DNA of 64,000 nucleotides, taken from NCBI RefSeq assembly GCF_030411735.1, contig NW_026848140.1, forward strand, positions 62,001 through 126,000. Reading direction: 5' to 3'. Source of the stretch: Phialemonium atrogriseum (Eukaryota; Ascomycota; Sordariomycetes; Cephalothecales; Cephalothecaceae). Under the pieces are notes generated by a model. That model was not told the origin of the DNA, did no database searches, and was given only the letters and a program-made list of their open reading frames with translations. A program made the translations under genes and the position numbers. Of the stretch, positions 20,509-32,618 are shown piece by piece. The first letter of the stretch is position 1; each line of letters starts with the position of its first letter.

Positions 20509-21928
20509 GTGAGAGACGAATCAATCGGAAGTTACCTAATTACCTAGTTACCTAGTTGATGACGGGAGCCGGCCGCGTGGTTGGTGATGAACCTATGTGG
20601 TGTTCTCGGGCGGCACAATGGTTGGTGCCCAACATCCGTAAATCAGCCGACGTGACGTCATGCACATAGAACACTCCAGTCGTGCGATGTCGCCGTACAC
20701 CGAAGTTGCGCGTCGGAGATCCATGGTATGAGGACTTAATGCCCCGTAGGGTTTCTTACTTCCAAACCAACCTTCGATGCATTTAACTAGGTGATTCTGA
20801 AGGAACCAATGCCCAGCCTCTAATCAATGCATTCTGTCGTTAGTACAAGTATTGTATTGTACAGTACATGTAAAAAGTTGGGGGTCCGAGATATTGAACC
20901 CCGGGGCCGTGGAATCCCGAGATAACGGTGAGATCTAGTCGCAGTACCCGTAGGTTGAGAGGAAATAGGGAAGAAATTCGATTAATAATGTTCAGCATTA
21001 AGAATAACTTAGACTGAGTTGTGAGTAGAGAGTGGAACCCTGAATCTCACGGAAGTGCGATCGACGGACCTTGCGTTGGTTTCTAATTATCTGATCTTTC
21101 GGTTCTCCACTGCCCAATTCTTCCTCGTTTTGGTCAAGGCCCTCGATGTCGAGGACATGGTCAGGTTGTTCTCATGGGAATTCCTGGATTGTGATTGTCC
21201 ATGCATGTCGACCAAGGGGGAATATATCCTTCCATCTCTAACACGATTCCAGTAGTCAACAGGGGACAGCTCGTATGCTGTATGGCATTTTCATAGACAA
21301 GAATGGACGTGTCAGACTGATGGCTCCTGACCCGTCTAGTGTGTCTGTCCTGGTTTCGCCATACCGACGCTGATACTTCCTGCTCAACGACAGACGCTAC
21401 CATCCCGCGTATGGAAGATCCCGGCGGACTATGACGAAAGGAATAACGATTGCGAGCACTTCGCCCGCTTCTTTATAAATGGGATACTCATAGATAGATC
21501 CGACCCACCTGCATAAGAACAGGCATACAAGGCAGCTTGAATCCATTGGCCATGACCTGGGGCCAGCCCTGGATGGATATGCCAGGGAAGGCTGACGGCA
21601 AGGCAGTTAGAATCGCTATAGACGAGATTGGCATTGTTACCAGCTTGTGTACAAAGTTCCAAGAGTCTGGTATCCAATGTCCTGTCTTGACAATGTTTGA
21701 AACGCGCCCAACCAAGATTCGGCACGGTTTCAGCCTCTGGAGGTCAGAGAAACGCCTCGTAGGTTGCTCTTATGCTCCCCCCCCAGAACCTTTTCCCCCA
21801 TCCGGGCTTTCGCGAAACCGCACTGCACCTTAGACTGATGTCTCCGACTCCATAAAAAAAAGCTTATCCCATGCGAATTTGCCGAAACTGGCGTTAGGGG
21901 CGAGGAGTTAATATCTCTCAATTTGGAC
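20509..21928. other. Intergenic, upstream of hydrolase; no gene seen
   Basis: It contains the hydrolase promoter, then about 1 kb of mixed AT-rich sequence with stop-rich frames. A short TTACCTA/TACCTAG tandem lies at 20532-20557. Minus-strand fragments around 21000-21430 have some protein-like character but are broken by many stops. Confidence 0.35.
20532..20557. repeat. Short TACCTA(G/A)T tandem
   Basis: Three near-copies of an 8-9 bp TTACCTA(A/G) unit just upstream of the hydrolase gene. Related ACCTAGGT-type motifs recur elsewhere in the window. Confidence 0.6.
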
Positions 21929-22897
21929 ATGCGAGATATCAAGTCCATCGGCGCGTCCACGCAACACGCACAGGACTTTCGGGCAAAAGTCAAATCGCTG
22001 CTCTCGGACCTGAGGAATTTGAGCGAGGCTCGAGCAGCCGAGAGTGTGTCAAAGGGCTTTCACGTCCGTGACAGAGTACTGAAGTTTTGGAAACTGATGA
22101 GATTCGCAGATCCCATCGATATCTCCGTCGGCAACCAGAACTTGTTTGCCAGCACGGCAACCCAAACGGCGCCAAGCCAGCCAGGGGGTAAGCAAATGCC
22201 CCGTCAACACGGTCAAACTCGGTATGTCTGCTAACTTCGAGAGCGCAGACTTAACCGCCTACCACAAACAGCCTTGCCGGATTGTTGCTCCCCCTCGGCA
22301 ATGCCCAGGCGTCTCAGGGAAAGTGGGATGCTGCAGCGCTGTCCCACCAACAAGCACTAGACATGTGCTACCTAATTACCGGCGATAACTACAAGACCGC
22401 CCAAGCCAGGCTCAAGCACGCAGAACATCTAGGTCGGAAGGGACTGATCCAAGAGGCCATGTTAGTAGCAGCCCCATTCCAGTTCCCCTTACTATTTGTC
22501 TTCAACCGCCGAGATGGACCTTCAGTGTATCTCGCAGCTAATGCCATGAAATAGACATCACTGGACACTTGTCATTGAAGCCTTTGCCAGGAACAAGTAC
22601 TTCAAGTCTGAGTTGGCTCGAGCTCAGATCAAAGCTGGTCGCTATCACCTGTCTATTGGCAGCGTGGAGGCTGGACAATTTCTTACAGTTTGTACAGTTA
22701 GTCTCTTATCTAGATCAAGAAGCTCTAGGGTAGATTTTCTAATGAATTCAGCAAAGACTTTGAGAAACTGTAAGCGGAAGGTACTTGAAATAGTACTGTG
22801 TTTACTGAACAAATCCTTCTTAAACCTATCGTTCGTATTAGCTTGTTATTTTCTGCAACTCCTTTTTTCAGCTAACATCAACTCACTCATCCTATAG
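21929..22897 (+). CDS. TPR-repeat protein fragment, probably truncated or decaying
   Basis: A three-exon model stays open: 21929-22221, 22272-22460 and 22555-22897, with introns of 50 nt (GTATGT donor, TGCTAAC branch) and 94 nt (GTTAGT donor, GCTAATG branch). 274 aa. Seen: a helical N-terminal part (FRAKVKSLLSDLRNLSEA), then two TPR-like units, GNAQASQGKWDAAALSHQQALD and HAEHLGRKGLIQEA, then LVIEAFARNKYFKSELARAQIKAGRYHLSIG. This pattern resembles the C-terminal TPR region of common fungal TPR proteins. After about residue 215 the sequence loses TPR character and becomes hydrophobic. The expected acidic DFDEL-like tail seems to appear in a different frame with stops. I therefore suspect a truncated relic. 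AT-rich surroundings and an isolated position support this. Confidence 0.42.
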
Positions 22898-25121
22898 TTC
22901 TAGCTGCATATTATACTGAGTATTAGTAGGGCAAGACTAGCTAGGGCACAACTGTCTTATCGACAGTACTAATATTGCTAGTATACCTATTTGCTTCAGC
23001 GAACCTTCATTTCTCCGCTGTAGACCTTGCCTTAGGCATCTCAGGCAACTATAGAGTTGGAGGGGAAGGGAAAAGGCGATTGGTTTGAGGAAGGTGCCGG
23101 AGATGGGAGAATGGAGGATGTAGGCAGGACTTGGGACAACAAGCGTAGGTCAGTGTGCGGTTGAGTCAAAACTGGAGGGCGTTGTAACAGCCTGGAACGC
23201 CTAATCTAAATCCGTGTAGCACCCGGTGCCATCCTGTGCTAGCCCTGCTTGGCCGAGAGGGAAAGATTCGGCCAGCACAACAAGTGGTGTGTTTCCTCTA
23301 GAGACAATCTTCCTTCCCCTTGAGCCAATCCAACTGCAAACACAACCGACCATACAGCTCTATGTATTGCAGCAGCTATAGCTTACCTACGAGGTAATCA
23401 AGGTTATCAACATTTAAGCTGGCGGCTGGCAAGTCCCAACCAAAGGACCCAGTTAGCGCCGGTCTTGCGTTTAATAAGTGCGATCTCAGCCCTGGTGGGC
23501 GCCACCGACCACTAACAGCGGGCTGGATCGTCTAGCCGGGCGGCCGGTCGGCCAGACCATGGGCAGATGCGCTCTTTCAATCGGACCGATGCTCAGGCCA
23601 CGGAACCTACCGCACCAACGACTTGTGTGGTGCCGGACCGAGCATGGGCCCGGGGCGGCTCATCATAATCTCGCTACCTAGACATGTTCATCCGATAGAG
23701 GGGCCGGGGAACGGCAGGATCATGTCGCCAAGATCTAGGAGGGCGCCGGAGCCGAGCGATGATGGCAGATGTGCCAAACATATCGGCGGCAACGGTGGGA
23801 GAGGGTCGGGTGGCCTTATCAGTCGTGCCAGGCACGGGCGGCGTGCCTGATAATTATCAAGATCGAGTTGCGGAGCCGACCGATGGGATCCATCATGCCG
23901 GCGGGTCCGGGAAGGCTAGAAGGATTTATCAGAGGTGGCAAGAAAGACCTGCAAATCGATGGGAGAGCCAAGGAGCGTAACTCATAATCTATGGCTACCT
24001 TACCTAATTATACACCAGCTTAAGTACAGTCAGTGTCTTTCCATCTTATTCAGACCCGGAACCCGGATTCTGCAGGGACTCCATTGCTGCATCAGGAACC
24101 GACAACATGGATACCTCAGCTGAGGTAAATCTATGGGCCGGATGTCATTGGACCGGAGCTGTCAGCAGCCGAGGTAAAAACCTCCATCAGCCAGCTGGGA
24201 TGGAAAGTCTAGGAAGTCTCTACACCTCCTCGGGGGTTTCAAATGTTAGCGTGAGGACTGGTGGGACCATTCTTGCGCACTCTAGTGTAATTGCTTGACT
24301 CGCCTGGATGAGCAGGAGGCAGGAGTGGGAGGGGGCGTGAAAGGAGGTACAGTACATACCTGCGCGGGAGCTATAAGTTAGCCCCAACCTTAAAAAACCT
24401 GTGCTGTTCCGAATCCATGGCGAACTGAACCCGGGCACCTGTTGCCGAGATGTAATCTGTATAGGACAATGCATTCCCAAGAAGCACCTATGAAAGTGAG
24501 AATAATTTCTAGTTGGCAGTTGCTTAGAGAACTCAACGTCGGAGACCGAGATAGGGGAAAGAGCGTCGCACCTTGCTCCTAGAATGCTGCCCATTTTTTG
24601 CAATGTGCCGGAACAGCCGGTTGCGTCCACTACCATAGTATGGAGGTGCGCTACTAGCAACAATTTCTCGACCGGATGGCGCTAGGGCAATACCATCCGC
24701 CCGTCCCAACCCCCCCACTGTTTATGTACACTTGCCTACATGCGTATACCGAGGCGAGGGGGAAACTTTCCATGCTGGGCCCATGGTGCGGCGGTGCCCA
24801 TCTCTGGCCGCTAAGTGGTTGCTTGCAGATGCCCCCCCCCGGATTGATCGGCCTGCGTCTCGATCGGTCTAGGTCTCAGGGCGCAGATTGATCGGGTCTG
24901 GGCCCCAAGCACACCACCGTTTTTTTTTAAGTTTGGCGCCTCCGGAGGTCATGTCCAACCGATAGATGGTATCCTTATATATTACCAATATCCAATCCCA
25001 TTTTTCCACTAGGCTCGGCTCTCGGGCCTTCCACTTGCATGGCATTTGTGAATCCGAGTTTGAATCCCCATCGTCTGTCCCATCATCTGTCCCAAACCAC
25101 CATGACAACGCCGCCTTGTCG
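22898..25121. other. Gene-poor region upstream of the histidine kinase
   Basis: About 2.2 kb. AT-rich to about 23,150, then GC-richer with several overlapping short frames that look like chance. It contains a small inverted-repeat block at 23824-23858 and the presumed histidine kinase promoter and 5' leader at its right end. No gene is supported. Confidence 0.4.
23824..23858. repeat. Compact inverted-repeat block
   Basis: CGTGCC-A-GGCACG (23824-23836) is a perfect interrupted palindrome. The CAGGCACG arm then pairs with CGTGCCTG at 23842-23849 across a GGCGG loop, and the 10-bp palindrome GATAATTATC follows (23849-23858). It could be a protein-binding site or a hairpin; its role is unknown. 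Confidence 0.6.
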
Positions 25122-28100
25122 ATGGGATCTACGACACCCACGATGACAACCAAGGCTCATTGCCCTATATCAGAGGCAACTCGGGAGAGAGAGACGTTCA
25201 AGTAAGTATGCTTGCAGCAAGTCCAGTAACCGGCCATTTATTGACCGCGAAATCCCTTCCACGTAGGTACGATTCCCTAGAAACCAAGACTGCCGCCCTC
25301 TATGATCCCGCGCCGGTCCCTTCGTTGGATCTGTCGGCGTCGCCGGACCCCGGCCTGACAGCATTCGCGCAGCTGGGACTGTACCGGTTGAATGCTTGCC
25401 ATTCGGTCATCTCTCTCTTTGACCGCAGCCACCAGCATATCGTCGCCGATGCGCTGCGCCCTGGCCCAGAGGCGGCCCAGTCTATTTGCGGCAATGCCAT
25501 CCCTCGCTCAGTCAGCATCTGCGAACATGTCCTGACCGGGCCCGTCCGCCGCAATGCTGCTGCTGGCCAGCACCCACCGGAGGATCTCCCGGTATCGATC
25601 GTCCACGACCTCGAGACACATCCCCGGTTCTGCAGTCTCGCAGACGCACGCTATAAGTTCTATGCTGCAGTTCCGATCCGGTCTCCAGAAGACATCAACA
25701 TCGGGGTTTACTGCGTGTTCGATACCAATCCCAGACCAGACGGCTTGACAGCGGAAGAACAGCGATTCCTGCAGGATATTTCGCCGACGGTGATGGATTA
25801 CTTGGAGTTCAAGAGAGCGAACAAGTGGTGCAAGCGCGAGGGCCGTAAGGTATGGGGACTGGGAAACTTTGTGCAAGGAAAGGCGACGCTGTCTCCGTCG
25901 TCAGGGATGTCGCGCAGGGCATCACTCCACGACATCCCCGAGGTAGGAGAAGGGGCGCTCAACAAAAGTCTGCAGGATCTCCACGTCCATGACTCGCAAG
26001 GACAGGCCGGTGCCGACGAGATAGTCGAGCCGGGGGTCTGGAAACCACGACAGGGGCCCAACGGCGTTTCTGTCCGGCGAATCAATACCCGACCGCCTGC
26101 AATACCACAAGCCAGGAAGGCGGCACCGCGCCTCAGCCCTGCAGATATCTTGAAGGGCGAGGTCGAGCGCGTCTTCTCAAAGGCGGCCAACATCATCCGC
26201 GAATCTATCCAAGTCGAAGGTGCTCTGTTCCTGGACGCCAGCATCCACTCTTTCGGGGGTCTTGTGGGCGGAGATCCCAAGTCAGCCATCTCGGAGAGCC
26301 TTGGAATCCCAGACGAGTCGAACAGCGATGAGGCTATACCAAACCAATTTGGCTTCGCGCAGGACCCTACTTGCAAGGTGCTGGGCTTCTCAACCTCTCA
26401 AAGCTCGTCGATCAACGGTGATGGACCACCGATCGAACACACCTGCCTACCCGAGAGGTACCTCCAGACCCTGCTCCAGAAGTATCCGAACGGCCACATC
26501 ATAAACTTTGAAGAGGATGGGACCCCGCCGGATCACTCCAGCTCGGAAGCAGACGACACCCCACCCTCCTCACCACTGGCCCAGAGAACCAGCACGGTCA
26601 ACGGCGATGATTGGACGTGGAAAGGGGCCGACCCCAAGAGGGCGCACTCGGCCCGGAGCGCCGCCTCCTCCCTCATCAAGATCTTCCCCGGCGCCAGGAG
26701 CGCCGCCATCGTCCCGCTCTGGGACCCGCAGCGGTCCCGGTGGTTCGCCGGCGGGTTCGTGTGGACCAAGACGCCGGCGCGCATCTTCACGGTGGAGAGT
26801 GAGCTGAGCTACCTCAAGGTCTTTGGCCTGGCCGCCATGGCCGAGGTGTCGCGGCTCAACGCAAAGGCCAGCATCAAGACCGAGACGGGCATCCTCGGGT
26901 CCATAAGCCACGAGCTGAGGTCCCCCCTGCACGGCGTCGTCGGCGCCGCCGAGCTGCTGCGCGATACCGCCCTGGACGGCTTCCAGCAGGGCATCGTCAA
27001 CACCATCGAGACGTCTGGGAGGACGCTGCTCGACACCATCGACCATGTTAGTTGCACGCCTTCCCCTTCCCCTTCCCCGCTCTAATGTTTCTGATTGCTG
27101 ACCCGTCGGAACCCGCAGTTGCTGGACTACAGCCAGACGAGCAACATCCTCCGGGCATCGCACACCGAACAGAGGGCAAGCAGCGTGGCAGGCCCTCGCA
27201 CGCGGGCCAGCTCGTCAGCCTCCCTGCCCCAGAGCGTGCCAGAGCTGCCCGTCCAGCTGGACCTGCTGGTGGAGGAGGTCGTCGAGAGCGTCATGGCGGG
27301 GCACGCATTCCGGGCCCTCTCGGATTCCCGGTTCACTGCCCTGGACCCGCCCCGCCGCCCGTCGAATCCCCCGCGTGCCAAGACCTCGCCTGGCTCGGGG
27401 CATACGCAGCGAGCCGACGGGTGGTTCTTCAGCCCAGGCGCAGTCCAGATCTACCTCGACATCGACCCGTCTGCCAGCTGGGCGTTCCGCACCCACCCGG
27501 GCGCCTTCCGGCGGGTCGTCATGAACCTGTTCGGCAACTCCCTCAAGTTCACCTCGGCGGGCTCCATCACCGTATCCCTCCGCCAACAGCGGCAGCCACC
27601 GGCCGGGCACGACGGGACCCCCGCCGATGACGACGACGACGCCATCGTCGTCCTCACCGTCTCCGACACGGGCCGCGGCATCAACGAGTCGTACCTGCGC
27701 GACCACCTCTTCACCCCCTTCTCGCAGGAGGACAACTTCTCGCCCGGCACCGGCCTGGGACTCAGCCTGGTCCGCCAGATGGCCACGGTGCTGGGCGGCA
27801 CCGTCGACGTCTCCAGCCGCGTCGGCAAGGGGACCACCGTCACCGTGTCGCTGCCCCTCCCTCGCGGCGGCGGCGACCACCACCACGACGGCATCGTCGA
27901 TGGCGGCGCCGGCGCGGAGGAGGCCGCGTTCAGGGAGGACGTGCGGGCGCTGGCGGGGCGGACGGTCCTGCTGCGCGGGTTCGAGGCCGGCGCGGGCCGG
28001 AAACAGCATCTGCGGCTCGTGGAGGGCATCTGCCGCGACTGGTTGGGCATGCAAGTTGTGCTCTCCGGTGCCGTGCCGCACGCGTCGCCGGACTTTGTCA

Positions 28101-29293
28101 TCTGTACCGAGGGAGGGGAGGGAGCAGGAGAAGGTAACGACCTGACGGCAGCCCGCGTAGAGAATGTCGAGGACGAGCCCGACCTCCTCGCCTCCTGTCC
28201 GCACATATTCATCTGTCTCGGCTCCACCATGGCGCATGACATGCTCAGGCCGAACCAGGTCCGTTTGCGGAAGAGTTTTGAGTTCCTGTCGCAGCCGTAA
28301 GTGTCCTTCCCCAGTCTTCTTTTTTCTTTTCCCTTTTCTTTTTTTTCGGCTGCTAACAAACTTGTAGTGTCGGGCCGCGGAAGCTAGCCCAGGCATTGCT
28401 TAGCAGCCAGTCCCGGTGGAAGGAATCCCGGGCATCGTCAGCGGACTCTGCAGGCTCCGAGCCTAGCTCCTCCGGGTACATAGCCGAGCCGGCAACCCCG
28501 CTCCAAAGCGGGGACGAGATGGGCGCCTCACACGTCGCCGAGTTCCCGGGCGATCCGAAGCTGGAGCCCACAAGCGGCGCAAAGCTGGTACCGGTCGTGG
28601 TGGAGACGGCGCTGCCCTCCGCCGACGGCGACTTCGAGGTCCCCGACTCGCCGCCGCAGGGCGTCCAGACGAGGGACGCCGCGGTGGTGGTTCCGGCACG
28701 ACAGCAGCCGGTCCTCGCGAGGCCGGTCACGCCGGCCGTGGAGGCGCAGGCGTCGATACTTATTGTCGACGACAACGCCATCAACCTCAAGGTGCGTAAC
28801 GGTCTGACGGGCAAGGGGGATTTCCTCCCTCAGAACCAAGACCAGATACAAGCTAACTATCCCGCCCGTCCCAGATCCTCGCCGCCTACATGACCAAGCT
28901 CAAACAACCCCACACCTCAGCGACTAACGGCCTCGAAGCCGTGGAGAGATACACCCAGTCCCCGCACAAATACAGCTGCATCCTCACAGGTATGTCCTCA
29001 TCCTCGTCCCCTGTCCCCGAACCCCTCCCTCTCAAAAGACAACCAACTGACCTGACCCCCCAAAAAATTCAGACATCTCCATGCCCGTAATGGACGGCCT
29101 CGAGTCGACGCGCCGCATCCGCGCCTTCGAGTCGGCGCGCCGCCTCCGCCCGGCCGTCGTCATCGCCCTCACGGGCCTCGGCGGCGCCGACGTGCGCCGC
29201 GACGCCTTCGCCAGCGGCGTCGACCTGCTGCTCACCCGCCCGCTGGTCCTCAAGGGCCTCGTTGGGGCGCTCGAGGCCACGGGGTTGAGGTGA
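25122..29293 (+). CDS. Hybrid histidine kinase with N-terminal GAF domain and C-terminal receiver
   Basis: Six exons: 25122-25201, 25267-27046, 27119-28296, 28368-28791, 28875-28989 and 29073-29293; introns of 65-83 nt, several with CTAAC/CTGAC branches. 1265 aa. The N-terminus has RERETFKYDSL, common in fungal soluble sensor kinases. A GAF-like domain spans about 60-215. A long low-complexity linker precedes the kinase. DHp H-box: GSISHELRSPLHGVVG with phospho-acceptor His575. ATPase: N-box MNLFGNSLKF (Asn756), G1 SDTGRGI, F-box FTPFSQED, G2 GTGLGLSLV. Receiver: ILIVDDNAINLK and phospho-acceptor Asp1193 in LTDISMPVMDG. Family role: two-component phosphorelay through an HPt protein to SSK1/SKN7. 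Odd: the invariant receiver Lys is Arg1248 (LLTRPL). The start could also be 24966 or 25143, both in frame. Confidence 0.93.
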
Positions 29294-30041
29294 TTTCTTT
29301 TTCTTTTTCTTCCCCGCTTCCTCTTTTTCTCCTTTAACTTGGGGGAGAGAGGGGCTGGAAACTTTTTTTTTTGGCCTTCTTCGACTGGACTCGAACTTGC
29401 CTTGCTTACTTTTCTACTTCTTCTACCTCACGTCATATTGGGGCTTTCTTTGGATATAAAAAGGTTTTGTGCGGGATGCGGGCTCTGGGAAGCGGCTACA
29501 CACACAGAGAGAGATTTATTTTGTGCAGGGTTTTTGGTTTATCCTTTGCATCGCCAGGAGTCTGGATGGATTTACCTGAATACCCACTTGGGATGGAGAC
29601 GTCTTTCGCGACAGAGTCGGACAGGCAATAAGGGCCAGACTTGACTAGTTTAAAGTGACAATGGAGACGGCAGATGGGGTGGCTGGGCGAAGCCACGAAA
29701 ATGAACCCCAAGGTTTAACATCGATATTTACGGAGCTGGTTGAACGGGAAGGGGAAACTACTGCAGGGCGGTACCGGTAGGGTTCTTAAAGGCGGCCTGT
29801 ACTTCACATATACGAGGCATGAAGAAATCGAATAAGAAGAAAGATCCCCTTGATTTTGTGCCTGCTTGTCTGCGCCTATTTCTTCCCCAGCCCGTGAGAG
29901 TTGATCTCAGGGCAATAAACGCCTCGGGTTACGCCCAACCACCTGATTTTACTTGCCCCCGCGAAGGAAAAGAAGACAAGAGAGAGAGAGAACAAACAAA
30001 GCGCGCTCACAATTTCAAGTCTCCCTATTATCCGCCAGTGC
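29294..30041. other. Convergent intergenic gap, no gene seen
   Basis: About 750 bp between the histidine kinase stop and the stop of the minus-strand methyltransferase. T-rich just after the kinase stop, as expected of a 3' UTR. No supported gene. Confidence 0.5.
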
Positions 30042-31424
30042 TCATGGCTCACCGGGCCAGATCGAGTCGGCGAGCTGCCTCACCAGCTTCAGCTTGGCGA
30101 TCATGTCCTCCCTCGTGACCGAGTTGCCGAGGTGGTGGCTCGCGAAGCCGCACTGGGGGCTGACGCCCATCCTCTGCAGGGCCTGCTCCCTGGTCTGGCC
30201 GGCTCCCTTGGCCACAAAGTCGGCCGCCTGGAACACGCGCTCGCGCATCTCGCCGAGGTCCTCGAGCTCGGGGAACTTGCTGGTGATGACGCCGACGACG
30301 ACGTTCTTGTGCGCCGGCAGCTGCTCGAGCGGCTCGAAGCCGCCGGCCCGCTCCGTGTCGTACTCGAGGAAGTACGTGTCCACGTTGATCTCGCGGAACA
30401 GCTTCTCCGCCACCCGGTCGTAGCCGCCCTCGCTGAAATGCCGGCTGTACGCGAAGTTGCCCCGGCACAGGTGGAGGCCCACGTGCAAGTCCGCGGGCCG
30501 AGCGGACAGGCAGTCGTTGTACAGCGCCACGTAGCTGTCCAGCAGGGCGTCGGCGTCTTCGCCGGCGTCGCGGAAGCCCTCGAGCATCTTCTCCGAGCAG
30601 AAGTCTGTAGGGGGTTTGGAAACATCAGTGCTTGCTTCGCTGGAGAAGACGGATCAAGAGGTCACGAGAGCTTGGGCTCGGCTACTTACAGGCAAGGTTG
30701 GGGTCATCGATTGTGACGTTGCGGCAGCCGGCGTCGTACAGGATCTGGAGCTCAGTGCGGTACGCCTTGGCAACATCGGCAAAGTACTCGGCGTCGTTCG
30801 CATATACACCCTTGACGTAGGCCCTACCGGACTGGTAACGAAGATGATACCACTCCGGCGCCGGCAGAGTCAACTTGGCCTCCTTAACCCGGTCAGCCGG
30901 GAGGAGGTTCTTGAGATAGTTCCACTCGTTGGTATACGTGCTGCCCTTGTGCTTGATCTTGCCAGTGCAAACAATCGACTCTCCGGGCTTGTGTCCGGCC
31001 TCAGCTGTGAACGGGCGCGCTCGTGGTTAGCTGGACATCCTCGTTCCAGGGGCGGGGAGGTGAACGGGAACGGGAACGGGATCTTACTGAAAGCGGCCAG
31101 GTCCGGCACGTAGAGTCGGAACATGTCCATTGGGGGATCCATAATTTCTTCAAAGCCCTCCAGGCCAGGGAAGAAAGTCCCCCAGAATTGATGACGACGG
31201 TACTCGCCATCCGTGAGACCGTGATACCCCAGGTCGAGCTGGACCTTGACAATGTCATTGATGGCCTCGTCCTCGAGGCCTTTCAGCTCCTTGTCCTGGA
31301 TAATGTCCAGGGCTGGCTTTCCGTCAAGGGCCACGCGCTTCTCAGACAGCTTCTTCGGGCGAAGAAGCGATCCCATGTGCTCAGCCCTGAACGGGGGTCG
31401 CTGGTGATTCTTGGTCGACGCCAT
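30042..31424 (-). CDS. MetE-like cobalamin-independent methyltransferase-domain protein
   Basis: Three exons on the minus strand: 31424-31088, 31004-30690 and 30604-30042; introns of 83 and 85 nt. 404 aa. It resembles the C-terminal catalytic barrel of cobalamin-independent methionine synthase (COG0620), standing alone rather than in the roughly 760-aa MetE. Seen: FRAEHMGSLLRP near the N-terminus, DGEYRRHQFW, VTIDDPNLAY, and all four zinc ligands expected from MetE: His262 and Cys264 (GLHLCRGN), Glu298 (FLEYD) and Cys369 (SPQCGFAS). The methyl donor and acceptor are unknown; relatives in fungi are often annotated as vitamin B12-independent methionine synthase family. The N-terminal MetE domain that binds folate polyglutamate is missing, so it is probably not the housekeeping methionine synthase (inference). 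Confidence 0.9.
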
Positions 31425-32618
31425 GATGAAGGACTGCCTAGGTAGCTTCCTGATAGGTGTTGGTGTTGTGCTGTGTGAAGGAGGAAGACGCGAGATGGGT
31501 ATTTATAGGTTGGTGGCTAGGTTTGGGGACAGTGGTGAATGAGAAGATACCTAGTAGTGAAGTTGAGGAGATGGCGATGTTGAGGAGATGGGCGTAAAAG
31601 AGGGGAGGAGGGAGCTATCCTTATCCCTTACCGCCAACCTAGGTGGTACGGGTACTTAACCTACCCACCTAATAATGGAGCGAACGCTGTTAACCCTCGC
31701 AGGGAAGATAATTCACCCCCTCTGCCCACCCCTAGATGGAGTCATTGAGCGGGCTCGAGTTTGGTTGGCTGTTTACGGTGAGATTCCCGGTATCCGCCAC
31801 CATCCTCGTCCCAATTGGCACGGCCAAGGCACGCGGAGAACTTCAAGAGGGCTTCCGAGAGGCCTGGTCCAAGGCAAAATCGACAGATCAAACGTTATAT
31901 TATATGGTGGGGTTAAAAGACCCCGCATACTTTGGACTTTGTAAGGGCTGACAGACGCTTCCATTGGCCTCGGTCGTGTCAATCTGCGGAGACGAAGGAG
32001 GCCCTCAAGCTTAAGGGGGTGGGCAAATTACGCCTGGACACTCGCCATGCATGAGCAGGTACAGGAAGCATGCATAAGGGCTAGAGACTCGGCGTAGTCT
32101 TGACCTTATCAACCAGTTAAGTGTGGCAGCAGCAGGGCTGTTGTTGGTCTGACTTCTCCATCTCTCCGCACCCGGAGCGATGTCGGTTGGATGGAAGCTC
32201 CAGGCGATTTATGTAATACCCCGCCATCACGCATCACGTCGCGTTGAGTGATACTGTGATACTCCCTTGGGACTGTACAGTGCCTGCCACAAGTACCGCA
32301 GGGAGGTAGGTACCGGCATCTATGTACTGAGTGGCCAATCAATCGGAAGCTGTCTGTCTGTATTCTCCGGGTAGGCACCGAGGGCATCTACTCGGGTACT
32401 CCTCTGTGGTGAAAATTAGGTACCTCGTACGGATTACTCCGACGGAACTGTGAAACAGAAAGTGGGCTCCCCAAATACCCGTCATCGACGACATCACGAT
32501 GGTCGCCGCCCATCACTACTAGAATCGCTTCACTATGAACCACGAATAACTCACAGCCCCTCTATTTCCACCTCCACTACTTAAACCTGAGACATATCCC
32601 TGGCGGCTTTACTCTCCA
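31425..32618. promoter_or_regulatory. Divergent region methyltransferase / F-box gene
   Basis: About 1.2 kb between two outward-facing starts. It holds both promoters. TACC/ACCTAGGT-type short motifs lie at 31630-31672. No gene is visible. A T/C-rich leader lies close to the F-box start. Confidence 0.4.

Noticed and set aside
27215..28396. 393-codon minus-strand frame over the histidine kinase
   Set aside because: It is the complement of the ATPase domain region; the sense strand has all N/G boxes.
30800..31090. CRISPR-like or tandem repeat arrays in the window
   Set aside because: No regularly spaced direct repeats were seen; the GAACGGGAACGGGAACGGG run near 31061-31080 is a short hexamer repeat inside an intron.
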